The translations under genes were made by a program, and so were the position numbers. Below the pieces are notes generated by a model. The model saw only the letters and a program-made list of their open reading frames with translations. It was not told the DNA's origin and ran no database searches. Positions 1 to 7,360 of a DNA stretch of 41,350 nucleotides are shown here, one piece after another. Within the stretch, counting starts at the first letter, position 1, and every line of letters begins with the position of its first letter. Source of the DNA: Chitinophagales bacterium (GTDB lineage: Bacteria; Bacteroidota; Bacteroidia; Chitinophagales; JADJOU01); contig JALOMB010000005.1 in assembly GCA_025455685.1 (NCBI GenBank), positions 1 through 41,350 of the forward strand, read 5' to 3'.

Positions 1-455
1 GGCCAACCTTTGAGGTCTTCATGAACCAATCTTGGTAATTTGAGTAAATTTCTTCGTGATAAAAATACTAGGGTAGCGATAAATGCTAAAAGAGATAAGA
101 CTTCCACCCAGTTAACCAAAGCAGTATAGGCAAAGCTTAGCCATGAATCAGATACCGCATGAAATACAATCCTGTGTCTATCGAGTAGGCCGTCCAAAAT
201 CATTTCTATGAGTTCAATCTGAGTAAATATAAAAGCAGCATAGACAAAGAAATGAAACACTGCTGCAATAGGTCTTTGAAACATTTTCTTTTGACCTAGA
301 GAAAAAAGCAATAGGTTTTTGATTCTTTGGGATACAGAATTTTGTAGAACGTAGGGTTGACCTAATCGAATATTGGCGTAGATTTGTGTATATCGCTTGA
401 AGGCAAAGAAAGCGGTAATGCCTGATAAAATCAAAAAAACTAAGCTAGAAATCAT
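1..455 (-). CDS. Membrane-bound Fe-S oxidoreductase, N-terminal part (cut by window edge)
   Basis: Reading the minus strand from an ATG at 455 gives an open frame of 151 codons that runs off the left edge. It has three hydrophobic segments (about residues 2-18, 59-80 and 108-130) and the stretch LFSLGQKKMFQRPIAAVFHF followed by an IELIEMILDGLL segment. This layout matches the membrane N-terminus of the Bacteroidota 4Fe-4S dicluster oxidoreductases, related to heterodisulfide reductase subunits, which pass electrons between quinone and soluble partners. The cysteine-rich Fe-S part would lie outside the window, so it cannot be checked here. The gene follows the desaturase gene by 24 bases on the same strand and is probably in the same transcription unit. 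The family call comes from recall of the N-terminal pattern. Confidence 0.72.
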   Translation of the reverse strand, partial: MISSLVFLILSGITAFFAFKRYTQIYANIRLGQPYVLQNSVSQRIKNLLLFSLGQKKMFQRPIAAVFHFFVYAAFIFTQIELIEMILDGLLDRHRIVFHAVSDSWLSFAYTALVNWVEVLSLLAFIATLVFLSRRNLLKLPRLVHEDLKGW

Positions 456-479
456 AAGTAATATTTAGAATTTATCGAA

Positions 480-1508
480 TTATCCTTCTAGCTCTTTGGC
501 TAAAACCAACTCATTTCTATTTTCGAAATCGTCATCGACACCAAATTTTCCTTCTTTTTTTCGAATAATTCTAGAAAACAAATCGTAACGGTCTTGTGTA
601 AGAAATTCAAAGAACAATTTAAACCATGAAGTATGATGAACTAAGGTTTGGTAGTATTCTGGGGCAATTTCACGAAGCATAGGTAATTTATACCAAGATA
701 CATAAGGAAAATCATGATGTTCATTGTGGTAACCTACATTGAGGCTAGGATAATTCAAAGAGCCTGAATAATTAAAACTTTCTTGGGGATTGCCTTCAGG
801 TGTATAATGTTCCTGAATCCAACGCGCCCCAAGGGGATGAAGCCCTATTGAAAACACAAAACTCATAAATAAGTAAAAAACAGCATTAATTCCAAATGCC
901 TTAGTCAAAAATATAGCGTAAAGTAGATTAAAGGCCAAATTAACAAAAATCCAGGGATTCCACATGTTGATTTTTTTTAATCTAAGCGGTCTCAAAGCTT
1001 GGACAATAGGAAAAAATAGTAGCCAAAGAACTTTGAAAAAGAAATTGTTTTTGACTATTCTAGCTTCCTTGTAGTAAGGAATATCTGCGTCAAATTCATA
1101 GTCTCCTTGATGTGCATGATGACGCAAATGATAGACTTTGAAGCCTTCGGAAGAAGGGAAAATGTTGACTAAATCCACAAGACAGCCCGCAAATCGATTA
1201 AGAATTTTAGGACCCAAAATGAGATTGTGGCAGGCTTCATGAATGATGACAAATGTAGCGTGATTAAAAAAAGCACCGACGACATAGGCTAAAATAAGGG
1301 CAGCCCACCAAGCCTTAGCAAAGCCTGCTATACCTAGAAATGAAGCTAAAGCGGTTTGAAACAAGACAATAAGTAAGATAACCAAAAGGGTTCTGGGCTC
1401 TGCACCGTAGAGTTCTTTTATATTTGGATATTTCTGAAGCATGGCTTTGGCTCTCATAGGATGAGGCTGATTAGCTTCGCTATAATAAAAATCTTGTTTT
1501 GCTTGCAT
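480..1508 (-). CDS. Fatty-acid desaturase family protein resembling sphingolipid delta-4 desaturase (DEGS)
   Basis: A 342-residue membrane-bound di-iron desaturase. Histidine boxes are HEACH (about residues 90-94), HLRHH (127-131) and HNEHH (261-265), with further histidines in GLHP and EHY, at almost the same spacing as in animal DEGS1. The match goes beyond the boxes: near the start an NQPHPMRAKAMLQKYPNIK segment resembles the DEGS N-terminus, and YHNEHHDFP followed by LPMLREIAPEYY resembles its C-terminal part. DEGS enzymes introduce the 4,5-trans double bond of dihydroceramide at the membrane, and many Bacteroidota make dihydroceramides. That this protein acts on ceramides is inference; a C4-hydroxylase or another lipid desaturase is possible. 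I chose the ATG at 1508, which lies eight bases past the upstream stop; a longer frame to 1571 would overlap the SPOR gene. Confidence 0.82.
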   Translation of the reverse strand: MQAKQDFYYSEANQPHPMRAKAMLQKYPNIKELYGAEPRTLLVILLIVLFQTALASFLGIAGFAKAWWAALILAYVVGAFFNHATFVIIHEACHNLILGPKILNRFAGCLVDLVNIFPSSEGFKVYHLRHHAHQGDYEFDADIPYYKEARIVKNNFFFKVLWLLFFPIVQALRPLRLKKINMWNPWIFVNLAFNLLYAIFLTKAFGINAVFYLFMSFVFSIGLHPLGARWIQEHYTPEGNPQESFNYSGSLNYPSLNVGYHNEHHDFPYVSWYKLPMLREIAPEYYQTLVHHTSWFKLFFEFLTQDRYDLFSRIIRKKEGKFGVDDDFENRNELVLAKELEG

Positions 1509-1515
1509 ATAAAAA

Positions 1516-1953
1516 TTATTCTGATTTAGTTTCTGAATCTTCTTCTCCTTTTTTCCTTTTGATAATATCAAATACCAAAAAAGAAGAGGGATAAGCTCTA
1601 GAAATGCTCTTTAAGTCTGCACGAGCTTCTTGTTCATCTTGATAGTCTCCTACTTTTACTTTGTAATAGGGCTGTACATAACTCGTATAGCAACGTATAT
1701 GAGGAAATTTATTGTAAAAATTACTTTTGGCTGTCAAAGCCTCATTTTTATCGGTTGTATTGAAAATTTGTATCCGATATCCTTGTGTAATAGGTTTTTC
1801 TTTGATTATCATCTTGTGTTTGGTCATTAGCTCCATGACGTCACTATGATCTACGATTTCCATAGTCGAAGCTGATGAAATTGGAGATACTGTCTGTGCT
1901 AGAAGCATATTACCCATGAAATTGACCCATAGTAAAATCATCCATTTATTCAT
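1516..1953 (-). CDS. Secreted SPOR-domain protein
   Basis: A 145-residue protein with a hydrophobic N-terminal signal segment (residues about 3-19, ending near LLAQ). The rest is mostly one SPOR domain, residues about 57-133, seen in the pattern GYRIQIFNTTDKNEA, then a YYKVKVGDY strand and a DLKSISRAYPSSFLV helix-strand ending. SPOR domains bind peptidoglycan lacking stem peptides, often at division sites. The tail is very charged (KRKKGEEDSETKSE). It is the first gene of a minus-strand unit with the desaturase and Fe-S protein, 7 bases ahead of the desaturase start. A TATTTTTG promoter box lies about 50 bases upstream. The specific role is unknown. Confidence 0.85.
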   Translation of the reverse strand: MNKWMILLWVNFMGNMLLAQTVSPISSASTMEIVDHSDVMELMTKHKMIIKEKPITQGYRIQIFNTTDKNEALTAKSNFYNKFPHIRCYTSYVQPYYKVKVGDYQDEQEARADLKSISRAYPSSFLVFDIIKRKKGEEDSETKSE

Positions 1954-2003
1954 GAATCTATTTTTTTTAATTGGACTGTAATTTTATTCATAAGTTATAA
2001 GTG

Positions 2004-2011
2004 CAAAAATA
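2004..2011 (-). promoter_or_regulatory. Bacteroidota -7 promoter box upstream of SPOR-desaturase unit
   Basis: The minus strand reads TATTTTTG, a full match to the TAnnTTTG consensus, about 50 bases before the ATG of the SPOR gene in an 85-base non-coding gap. No TTG -33 element sits at the expected distance, so this is supported only by the -7 box and the position. Confidence 0.45.
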
Positions 2012-2038
2012 ATATTTTTTTTTTAAATGATAAAACTA

Positions 2039-2665
2039 TCAAGGACTTAGTCTAAAAATGTTAAAACTATTATTTTCCTTTAGTTCGTAGCAAAGTCTAT
2101 CGTGAAGTCTGAATTTTCCACCTTGCCAAAATTCAAAATATAAAACTTCAAGCCAATAACCTCCCCAGCGATCCGGATAAGGAATGTCCGTTAGTAGCTC
2201 AGCCGCTTGTTTGGCTTGAATTAGTTCATTGTAATCAATTCGGGAACTCTGATGTGATATAAATGCGGAGCGACGACTTTCGATAGGACGAGATAAAAAA
2301 TAATCTTGGCTCAACTTAACAGGCACACGTGTCGCTATGGCTTTCATTCTAATCTGTCTCTGTAGCGATGGCCAAAAGAAATTCACTGCTACTTTAGGAT
2401 TTAACTCGATTTCTCTGCCTTTTTGACTTGAATAATCCGTAAAAAAAAGGAGTTTTTGACTCTCGATAGATTTGAGCAACACCACACGGGAACTAGGCTG
2501 ACCGGAAGTATCACTAGTAGAAATAACCATAGCATTGAAATCTACAATTTCAGCTTTTTCTGCATCCATGAGCCATTGAGACAGCAAATCCCAAGGAGAT
2601 TTGGGCAAATCCGATTCTGACAAACTCAATAGGCCATAATCGCTTCTAAGGTCTTTTAAATCCAA
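2039..2665 (-). CDS. pdxH: Pyridoxamine/pyridoxine 5'-phosphate oxidase
   Basis: A 208-residue FMN-dependent oxidase that makes pyridoxal 5'-phosphate from pyridoxamine or pyridoxine 5'-phosphate. The family order is visible: the N-terminal LRSDYG segment, the FMN and substrate region SSRVVLLKSIESQKLLFFTD, the SQKGREIELNP stretch, FWPSLQRQIR, and the C-terminal RWGGYWLEVLYFEFWQGG and RLHDR motifs that bind FMN and substrate. Length is normal for the family. The start is a TTG codon; no in-frame ATG or GTG lies between the preceding stop and it, and the next ATG would remove the conserved N-terminus. It is the last gene of the M48-PorP-lipoprotein unit, 11 bases after the lipoprotein gene. Confidence 0.95.
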   Translation of the reverse strand: MDLKDLRSDYGLLSLSESDLPKSPWDLLSQWLMDAEKAEIVDFNAMVISTSDTSGQPSSRVVLLKSIESQKLLFFTDYSSQKGREIELNPKVAVNFFWPSLQRQIRMKAIATRVPVKLSQDYFLSRPIESRRSAFISHQSSRIDYNELIQAKQAAELLTDIPYPDRWGGYWLEVLYFEFWQGGKFRLHDRLCYELKENNSFNIFRLSP

Positions 2666-2676
2666 TCTATTAATTT

Positions 2677-3120
2677 TTAATTAAAAATAACGCGAATATA
2701 TTTTTCATATGTTTGTGAACTTTTGGTAAACATTATAAATCGATATCTAATAGCGTGATTAAATTTAAGTCCTGAGTTTGCAGGAAAATCGACTTTGTCA
2801 CTTATTTCACGTTGATTCGAAGGATTTTCGAAAGTATGTGTGCGTACATATTTTTCTAAGGAATGATTGTATTGATTTTGATTCGTTGAGTCTATTTGAT
2901 AGAAGATTTGTAAGGAATCTACACTACTGCTTGCTCTAAGAACTAATCGATAAGGAAACGAATTGCCTAATTTGAGATAAGAAATATCTTGGGTAGGTTC
3001 CAAAAGATTAATTGGCGCAGTATACACTGTGGTTGGTGTTTCCCGCTCACAGGAGTTAAAAGAACTGACTAGAATAGTAAACAAGAATAAACGAAAATAA
3101 AACGAAAATTTTGAAAACAT
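2677..3120 (-). CDS. Small putative lipoprotein, unknown function
   Basis: A 147-residue protein that I do not recognise. Residues about 4-21 form a hydrophobic signal segment ending at SSFNSC, a Bacteroidota-style lipobox, so it is probably lipid-anchored in the envelope. The mature part is beta-rich and serine/asparagine-rich, with no obvious enzyme motif. The ATG at 3120 was chosen because it lies 11 bases after the PorP/SprF stop; a longer frame to 3147 would overlap that gene and push the signal segment inward. Its place directly after a PorP/SprF gene suggests an envelope role, possibly linked to surface secretion, but that is only context. Confidence 0.72.
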   Translation of the reverse strand: MFSKFSFYFRLFLFTILVSSFNSCERETPTTVYTAPINLLEPTQDISYLKLGNSFPYRLVLRASSSVDSLQIFYQIDSTNQNQYNHSLEKYVRTHTFENPSNQREISDKVDFPANSGLKFNHAIRYRFIMFTKSSQTYEKYIRVIFN

Positions 3121-3131
3121 AGGTAATATTT

Positions 3132-4154
3132 TTAGAAATGAGGACATAAAGTCGAAGACGGCTTATAAAATTGATCTACTTCGCCAAAAAGCCAATTTAA
3201 CGTAAGTTCTAGCGCGCCAAAGCTTCCATTAAATCGAGATAAAGCACTAGAAGATAAATCATAACTCAGTTGCGCTTTCATATTATTAAATTGTATGCCT
3301 GCTGAAGGGATAAAGGCATCATTAACTCGATATCTCAGACCTAAAAGCAAATGTAAATCCTCTTGAATTTCATTTTGAAAATTAAACCCAATATTGAGCA
3401 TTTTCGCTTGACCTTGCAGCATATAAATAGCAGATGGGTTTATTTTGCGTAATTCATCTAGCTGAATTTGTGCTCCTAAAACTAGATTTAATCTTTGAGG
3501 AAGCGAATTCTGAGCGTCGATTCGGTTAAAAATATCTGTTGGATTATTGAAATGATAGAGCGAAAAGCCTGCAATATAGCCAAAATTATCGCTTACTTGA
3601 TGAGTGAAAACAGTTCCTAAATTCATGCTGACGCTCAATCCCGATAAGCCATCAGGAAGGTTTTCTAGATTAGGAATACTTGGATTGAAGCCAAAACCTT
3701 CGACCTGCGTTTCAAACAATAAATCATTGATGAAGCTCCTTCTAGATTTGAGGCCGATTTGAAATCCAAATCTAAGATAGGCAGCATGATAAGGATCCAA
3801 ACTCTGCGCATAACTCGAAGACAAAACAATATCTTGCATTGTCATAGAGGAAGCACCGCCAATATCTGATTTAGCATACAAACCTAGGTGTAATTGATTG
3901 TTTTGTAATAATTCAGGAAAAATCCTATGTTCTAAACTAGCTGCAAATGACTGATAAACTCCTTTGAAAGCAGAATTTGGTATGGAAAACTGCTGATTTC
4001 TAGCTGCAAGGGTTACTCGAGTCAACCCATCATAACTTCCTTGAAGTGCAGGATTGAGCAATAAAGGAAAATTTAAGGCTTGGGAAAAATGCGCGTCCTG
4101 ACCTAAAAAGATTTTAGTCGAAAAAAAAAACCAAAGAGTCAAGATACGCGTCAT
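3132..4154 (-). CDS. PorP/SprF-family outer-membrane protein (T9SS-associated)
   Basis: A 340-residue predicted outer-membrane beta-barrel. After a signal peptide (residues 1-18, ending FLGQ) comes the family start DAHFSQALNFPLLLNPALQG, which is highly typical: PorP/SprF proteins begin with a QDxHFSQ..xPLxxNPA pattern. Later stretches such as LHLGLYAKSDIGGAS and LLGLRYRVNDAFIPSAGIQF are barrel-like strands also usual for the family. Members accompany type IX secretion and often pair with one large cargo; P. gingivalis PorP is needed for secretion and F. johnsoniae SprF for SprB. No large cargo is adjacent here; the nearest is the giant protein 11 kb away. It sits between an M48 lipoprotein protease and a small lipoprotein, in one tight unit. 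Confidence 0.9.
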   Translation of the reverse strand: MTRILTLWFFFSTKIFLGQDAHFSQALNFPLLLNPALQGSYDGLTRVTLAARNQQFSIPNSAFKGVYQSFAASLEHRIFPELLQNNQLHLGLYAKSDIGGASSMTMQDIVLSSSYAQSLDPYHAAYLRFGFQIGLKSRRSFINDLLFETQVEGFGFNPSIPNLENLPDGLSGLSVSMNLGTVFTHQVSDNFGYIAGFSLYHFNNPTDIFNRIDAQNSLPQRLNLVLGAQIQLDELRKINPSAIYMLQGQAKMLNIGFNFQNEIQEDLHLLLGLRYRVNDAFIPSAGIQFNNMKAQLSYDLSSSALSRFNGSFGALELTLNWLFGEVDQFYKPSSTLCPHF

Positions 4155-4161
4155 ATCGAGC

Positions 4162-4965
4162 TTAAAAAGAATTTTTGAAGTTGATGTATTCTTGGTCTAC
4201 ACCCGCTGGAACTTTAGTAACATTGCAGCCTGTAGCGGCTTGCGCTTTAGCATTGATATTCGATACGCGATTGTCTGGATTAGGGTGAGTTGAGAGAAAC
4301 TCAGGAACTCCTGGAGTTTGATTGTTATCAATCATTTTTTGAAAGAAATTCGCTGCTCCATTATGCTGATAAGTCGTGGGACAGAGATATTCTACGGACA
4401 TATTGTCGGACTCTGTCTCTGCATCTCTACCATATTTCAGAGAACCCATATTAGTTAAAATTCCGGCGATTTGAGCGGCACCACCACCTACAGTCCCACC
4501 TATAATGCCGAGTAATAACTCTATACCCATTTGACTCGTGAGTTGTTTGCCAGAATGTCTTTTGTCGGCATGAGCAATTTCATGACCCATAACGCCTGCG
4601 AGCGAAGAGCCATTATCTAAATATTTAATTAAGCCCGTATAAACGAAAATATAACCACCAGGCGTACAGAAAGCATTTAAAGTAGGATCATCGATTAAGG
4701 TAACCTCCCAAGGGAATCTGTCTTTGTATTCTACTTTGCCTGAATTCAGGATTTGTTTAGTCATATTATCTATGTAGGCATATTTAGCAGCATTTGTGGT
4801 ATTTCTAGCCAAAATTTTTGCTCCATATTGTGAATAAACCTGATCTCTTGTTTGTTTACCTAAATTAATCTCATCATCTATGGTAAGTAGATTGATTTTA
4901 TTGCAACTCGAAAAAAGGCCTATGGAAAGGATAATTAAAAAAGAAAAAAAGAAATTTTTATACAT
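4162..4965 (-). CDS. M48-family metalloprotease lipoprotein
   Basis: A 267-residue predicted lipoprotein: signal segment with cysteine 21 in GLFSSC as the lipid site. The zinc site is complete: HEIAH at residues 128-132 and the ETESD element around 183-187, which supplies the third ligand as in the ExxxD motif. The stretch LNAFCTPGGYIFVYTGLI just before the zinc site is the strongly conserved M48 segment. A glycine-rich hydrophobic stretch follows the zinc helix, and STHPNPDNRVSNI near the end matches the usual STHP motif. Family members (BepA/LoiP-like) act on misfolded outer-membrane proteins in the periplasm. It leads a unit with PorP/SprF, a lipoprotein gene and pdxH, which suggests envelope quality control. 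Confidence 0.93.
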   Translation of the reverse strand: MYKNFFFSFLIILSIGLFSSCNKINLLTIDDEINLGKQTRDQVYSQYGAKILARNTTNAAKYAYIDNMTKQILNSGKVEYKDRFPWEVTLIDDPTLNAFCTPGGYIFVYTGLIKYLDNGSSLAGVMGHEIAHADKRHSGKQLTSQMGIELLLGIIGGTVGGGAAQIAGILTNMGSLKYGRDAETESDNMSVEYLCPTTYQHNGAANFFQKMIDNNQTPGVPEFLSTHPNPDNRVSNINAKAQAATGCNVTKVPAGVDQEYINFKNSF

Positions 4966-4984
4966 GATATTAAATTTTTTAAGA

Positions 4985-5012
4985 TTGATTTACCACAAAA
5001 ATAGTATTTTTA
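4985..5012 (+). promoter_or_regulatory. Candidate promoter for aroB cluster
   Basis: TTG at 4985-4987, 17 bases, then TATTTTTA at 5005-5012, seven of eight matches to the -7 consensus. It would start transcription near 5018, just before the aroB reading frame. It overlaps the -7 box of the divergent M48 unit on the other strand. Confidence 0.4.
4996..5003 (-). promoter_or_regulatory. Bacteroidota -7 box upstream of M48 protease unit
   Basis: The minus strand reads TATTTTTG, a full TAnnTTTG match, about 30 bases before the M48 ATG in the divergent gap to aroB. No well-placed TTG -33 element is seen. Confidence 0.45.
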
Positions 5013-5031
5013 TTTCAAAATTATATTTTTT

Positions 5032-6084
5032 TTGATACAGACAAATTTTGCTTTTGAATTTTCAAGTGTTTTAATGACTTTTACAGAGTTTCTAAGCACA
5101 ATATATAACGAAAAAAAAGGCCAGAAATTTTGGTTAGTCGACAAACAACTCCAAAAAGCTGCATATAAACCCTGGATAAATGAGGATTTTGAATTTTTTG
5201 ATTTTTCAGAAAATCAAAAAACCTTAGCGGGACTAGAAAAAATTTTTGACCTTTTGGACCAAAAAAAAATCAGAAAAGATGCTTTACTCATTGGAGTTGG
5301 CGGTGGTGCGATGAGTGATTTATTAGGTTTAGCTTCTAGTCTGTATAGTCGAGGTATATCACTTGCCCTAATGCCTTCCACTACGCTTTCAGCTGTAGAT
5401 GCAGCAATTGGTGGTAAAAATGGCCTTAATTTCAAAGGCAAAAAAAATCAAATCGGCTTGATTCGACCTGCAGATTATACAATCATCGACATGGCTTTGC
5501 TAAAAACGCAACCTGAAGAGTTATTTTATCAAGGATTCAGCGAAATCATCAAATATGCCTTGATTCATTCCTCTGAAATTTTTGATTTACTCACACAAAA
5601 CACCGCTCATAGCTTTTATCTAGATTTGGATTTGAGTCAGCATTTATTTACATTATGTGCTCAAGCTAAACTCGACATCGTATCTCAAGATTTATTTGAC
5701 ACAAATATTCGCAAGCACTTAAACTTTGGACATAGCCTAGGACATGCCTTAGAACTACATTACACGTTCAGTCATGCTGATGCTGTGGGTTTGGGCATGA
5801 TATTTTCCTTATATATCAGTGAAATATATCTCGATTTAGAAAAAACGCATCGTATTACATTAAAGCAACTTTTAGATAAATTCAAGATTAAATCCCATTT
5901 TCCAGATTCATTTCATGAGGATATACCCGAGATCATTTCTAAAATAAACTATGACAAGAAAAATACGGCTACTCATTTAGATTTTATCGCCTTAGAAGCG
6001 CATTATAAACCTAAGATAATTAGACTAACGCTCGATAAAATTTCAAAACATTTAAGTAAATTTAGTCATGAATATTCGATTTAA
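5032..6084 (+). CDS. aroB: 3-dehydroquinate synthase
   Basis: Second step of the shikimate pathway: closes DAHP to 3-dehydroquinate, using NAD and zinc. The 350-residue frame has the nucleotide-binding GVGGGAMSDL segment (about 88-97), the PSTTLSAVDAAIGGKNGLN active-site region (115-133), and zinc ligands inferred as E171 (FSEIIKYA), H234 (NFGHSLGH) and H248 (FSHADAVGLGM). The sequence is divergent, for example GGGAMSD for the usual GGGVVGD, but all core elements are present. The start is unclear. A TTG at 5032 keeps a segment that aligns with the usual N-terminal strand, while the first ATG is at 5074 and would remove 14 residues. I kept the TTG. It overlaps aroA by 17 bases. Confidence 0.93.
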   Translation: MIQTNFAFEFSSVLMTFTEFLSTIYNEKKGQKFWLVDKQLQKAAYKPWINEDFEFFDFSENQKTLAGLEKIFDLLDQKKIRKDALLIGVGGGAMSDLLGLASSLYSRGISLALMPSTTLSAVDAAIGGKNGLNFKGKKNQIGLIRPADYTIIDMALLKTQPEELFYQGFSEIIKYALIHSSEIFDLLTQNTAHSFYLDLDLSQHLFTLCAQAKLDIVSQDLFDTNIRKHLNFGHSLGHALELHYTFSHADAVGLGMIFSLYISEIYLDLEKTHRITLKQLLDKFKIKSHFPDSFHEDIPEIISKINYDKKNTATHLDFIALEAHYKPKIIRLTLDKISKHLSKFSHEYSI

Positions 6085-7360
6085 GGCACCAGCTGAGCAA
6101 GTAATGATTTCAGATAGTTTTTCGAGCAAAAGTTATACACAACGAGCTCTAATGCTTAGTCTTCTCGCAGAAGGAACTACCAAAATACTTCAAATAGGAC
6201 AAAGTGCTGATGAAATAGCCGCTCAAAAGATCGTGCATCATTTCGCACAACGATTCAAGCGATTTAATGGAAATAGTTTAGAAATCACATATGCTAACAA
6301 ACAAAGTACTTACCTCTTTGATACTACACAACTCCATATAGGCGAATCAGGATTTTTAGCTCGTAGTTTGCCTTTTTTCCTTGCGCTAGGTTACGAAAAT
6401 TTCGAATTAATCGCGGAGAAAACATTAAAAAATAGAGACATGTCAGATTTTGGCAAATTTCTAGAAGATTTCGGGTTTTTATGTCATTTTGAAGCAGATA
6501 AATTTCCTTTGACTATTTATCCGAAACCTATTGATTTTAGATCATTTCACCAAAAAACCATTTCGAGCTATGCTTCAAGTCAATATATATCAGGCTTACT
6601 TATGATGCTTGCCATGAAGACTGATGTATCGCTCGCCTTAAAAATAGAAAGCGTATCTTATCCTTATATAGAAATGACGCTACATATGATTTCCGAGTTT
6701 GGAGGTCAAATGGAAACTAAAGATGAGGTCTTATGGATACATCCACCTAAGCTAAAGTCCGAAAGAACTGTAGTGATAGAAAATGATTGGAGTTCAGCTA
6801 GTTTTTGGATAGTTTTGAGCGTAGTCCTAGGTGAGGGTTCCCTCACGGGACTAAATCCAAACAGCTTGCAGAGCGATAAAGCAATTTTGAACCTGCTCGA
6901 TCAAATTTCAGTAAAATATCTCTGGGACGAAACTAAATTGCATATCATCAGACAAGGAAGGATTAGAGGCTTTGAGGTGTCTCTGAAACACAACCCTGAT
7001 TTATTTCCTATTTTAGTCATTTTGGCTCTTTTCGCAGATGAGCCGTCAACATTTACAGAAATTTACCGACTTAAAAACAAAGAAAGTGATAGACTTCAAG
7101 CGATGTGTAAACTAATGGACGTCCTCGGGCAAGATTTGTATTTGCTTAAAAGCGAGACCTTAGTCATTACCCCAAAAGAATCCTATCGCATTTCACGGCC
7201 AATCGACACCTTAAACGACCATAGAATTGCGATGAGCGCTATGATTTTATGTGCTAAACTAGGACATGGAGAAGTACAAGGAATCGAATGCATCGAGAAA
7301 TCTTATCCAGAATTTATCGCTCATTTATCTTTAACTAAAACCCAATTTGACCTATGTTAA
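6068..7360 (+). CDS. aroA: 3-phosphoshikimate 1-carboxyvinyltransferase (EPSP synthase)
   Basis: Joins phosphoenolpyruvate to shikimate 3-phosphate in the cytoplasm. At 430 residues it has normal length. Motifs in order: SSKSYTQRALML near the N-terminus (the usual SKSxxxRAL), ESGFLARSLPFF (the divergent equivalent of the NxGTxxR segment), YASSQYISGLLM (QSSQxxSGLL), KNKESDRLQAM (the conserved ESDR) and LNDHRIAMSAM (DHRIAMA). The altered NxGTxxR region is worth noting because this loop touches phosphoenolpyruvate. The ATG lies inside the end of aroB (17-base overlap) and the gene end overlaps aroD by 7 bases, so the three genes are translationally coupled. Confidence 0.95.
   Translation: MNIRFKAPAEQVMISDSFSSKSYTQRALMLSLLAEGTTKILQIGQSADEIAAQKIVHHFAQRFKRFNGNSLEITYANKQSTYLFDTTQLHIGESGFLARSLPFFLALGYENFELIAEKTLKNRDMSDFGKFLEDFGFLCHFEADKFPLTIYPKPIDFRSFHQKTISSYASSQYISGLLMMLAMKTDVSLALKIESVSYPYIEMTLHMISEFGGQMETKDEVLWIHPPKLKSERTVVIENDWSSASFWIVLSVVLGEGSLTGLNPNSLQSDKAILNLLDQISVKYLWDETKLHIIRQGRIRGFEVSLKHNPDLFPILVILALFADEPSTFTEIYRLKNKESDRLQAMCKLMDVLGQDLYLLKSETLVITPKESYRISRPIDTLNDHRIAMSAMILCAKLGHGEVQGIECIEKSYPEFIAHLSLTKTQFDLC

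Noticed and set aside
480-1571. Longer desaturase frame starting at 1571
   Set aside because: It overlaps the SPOR gene by 56 bases, and its extra N-terminal residues are lysine-rich and unlike the family. The ATG at 1508 places the gene just after the SPOR stop.
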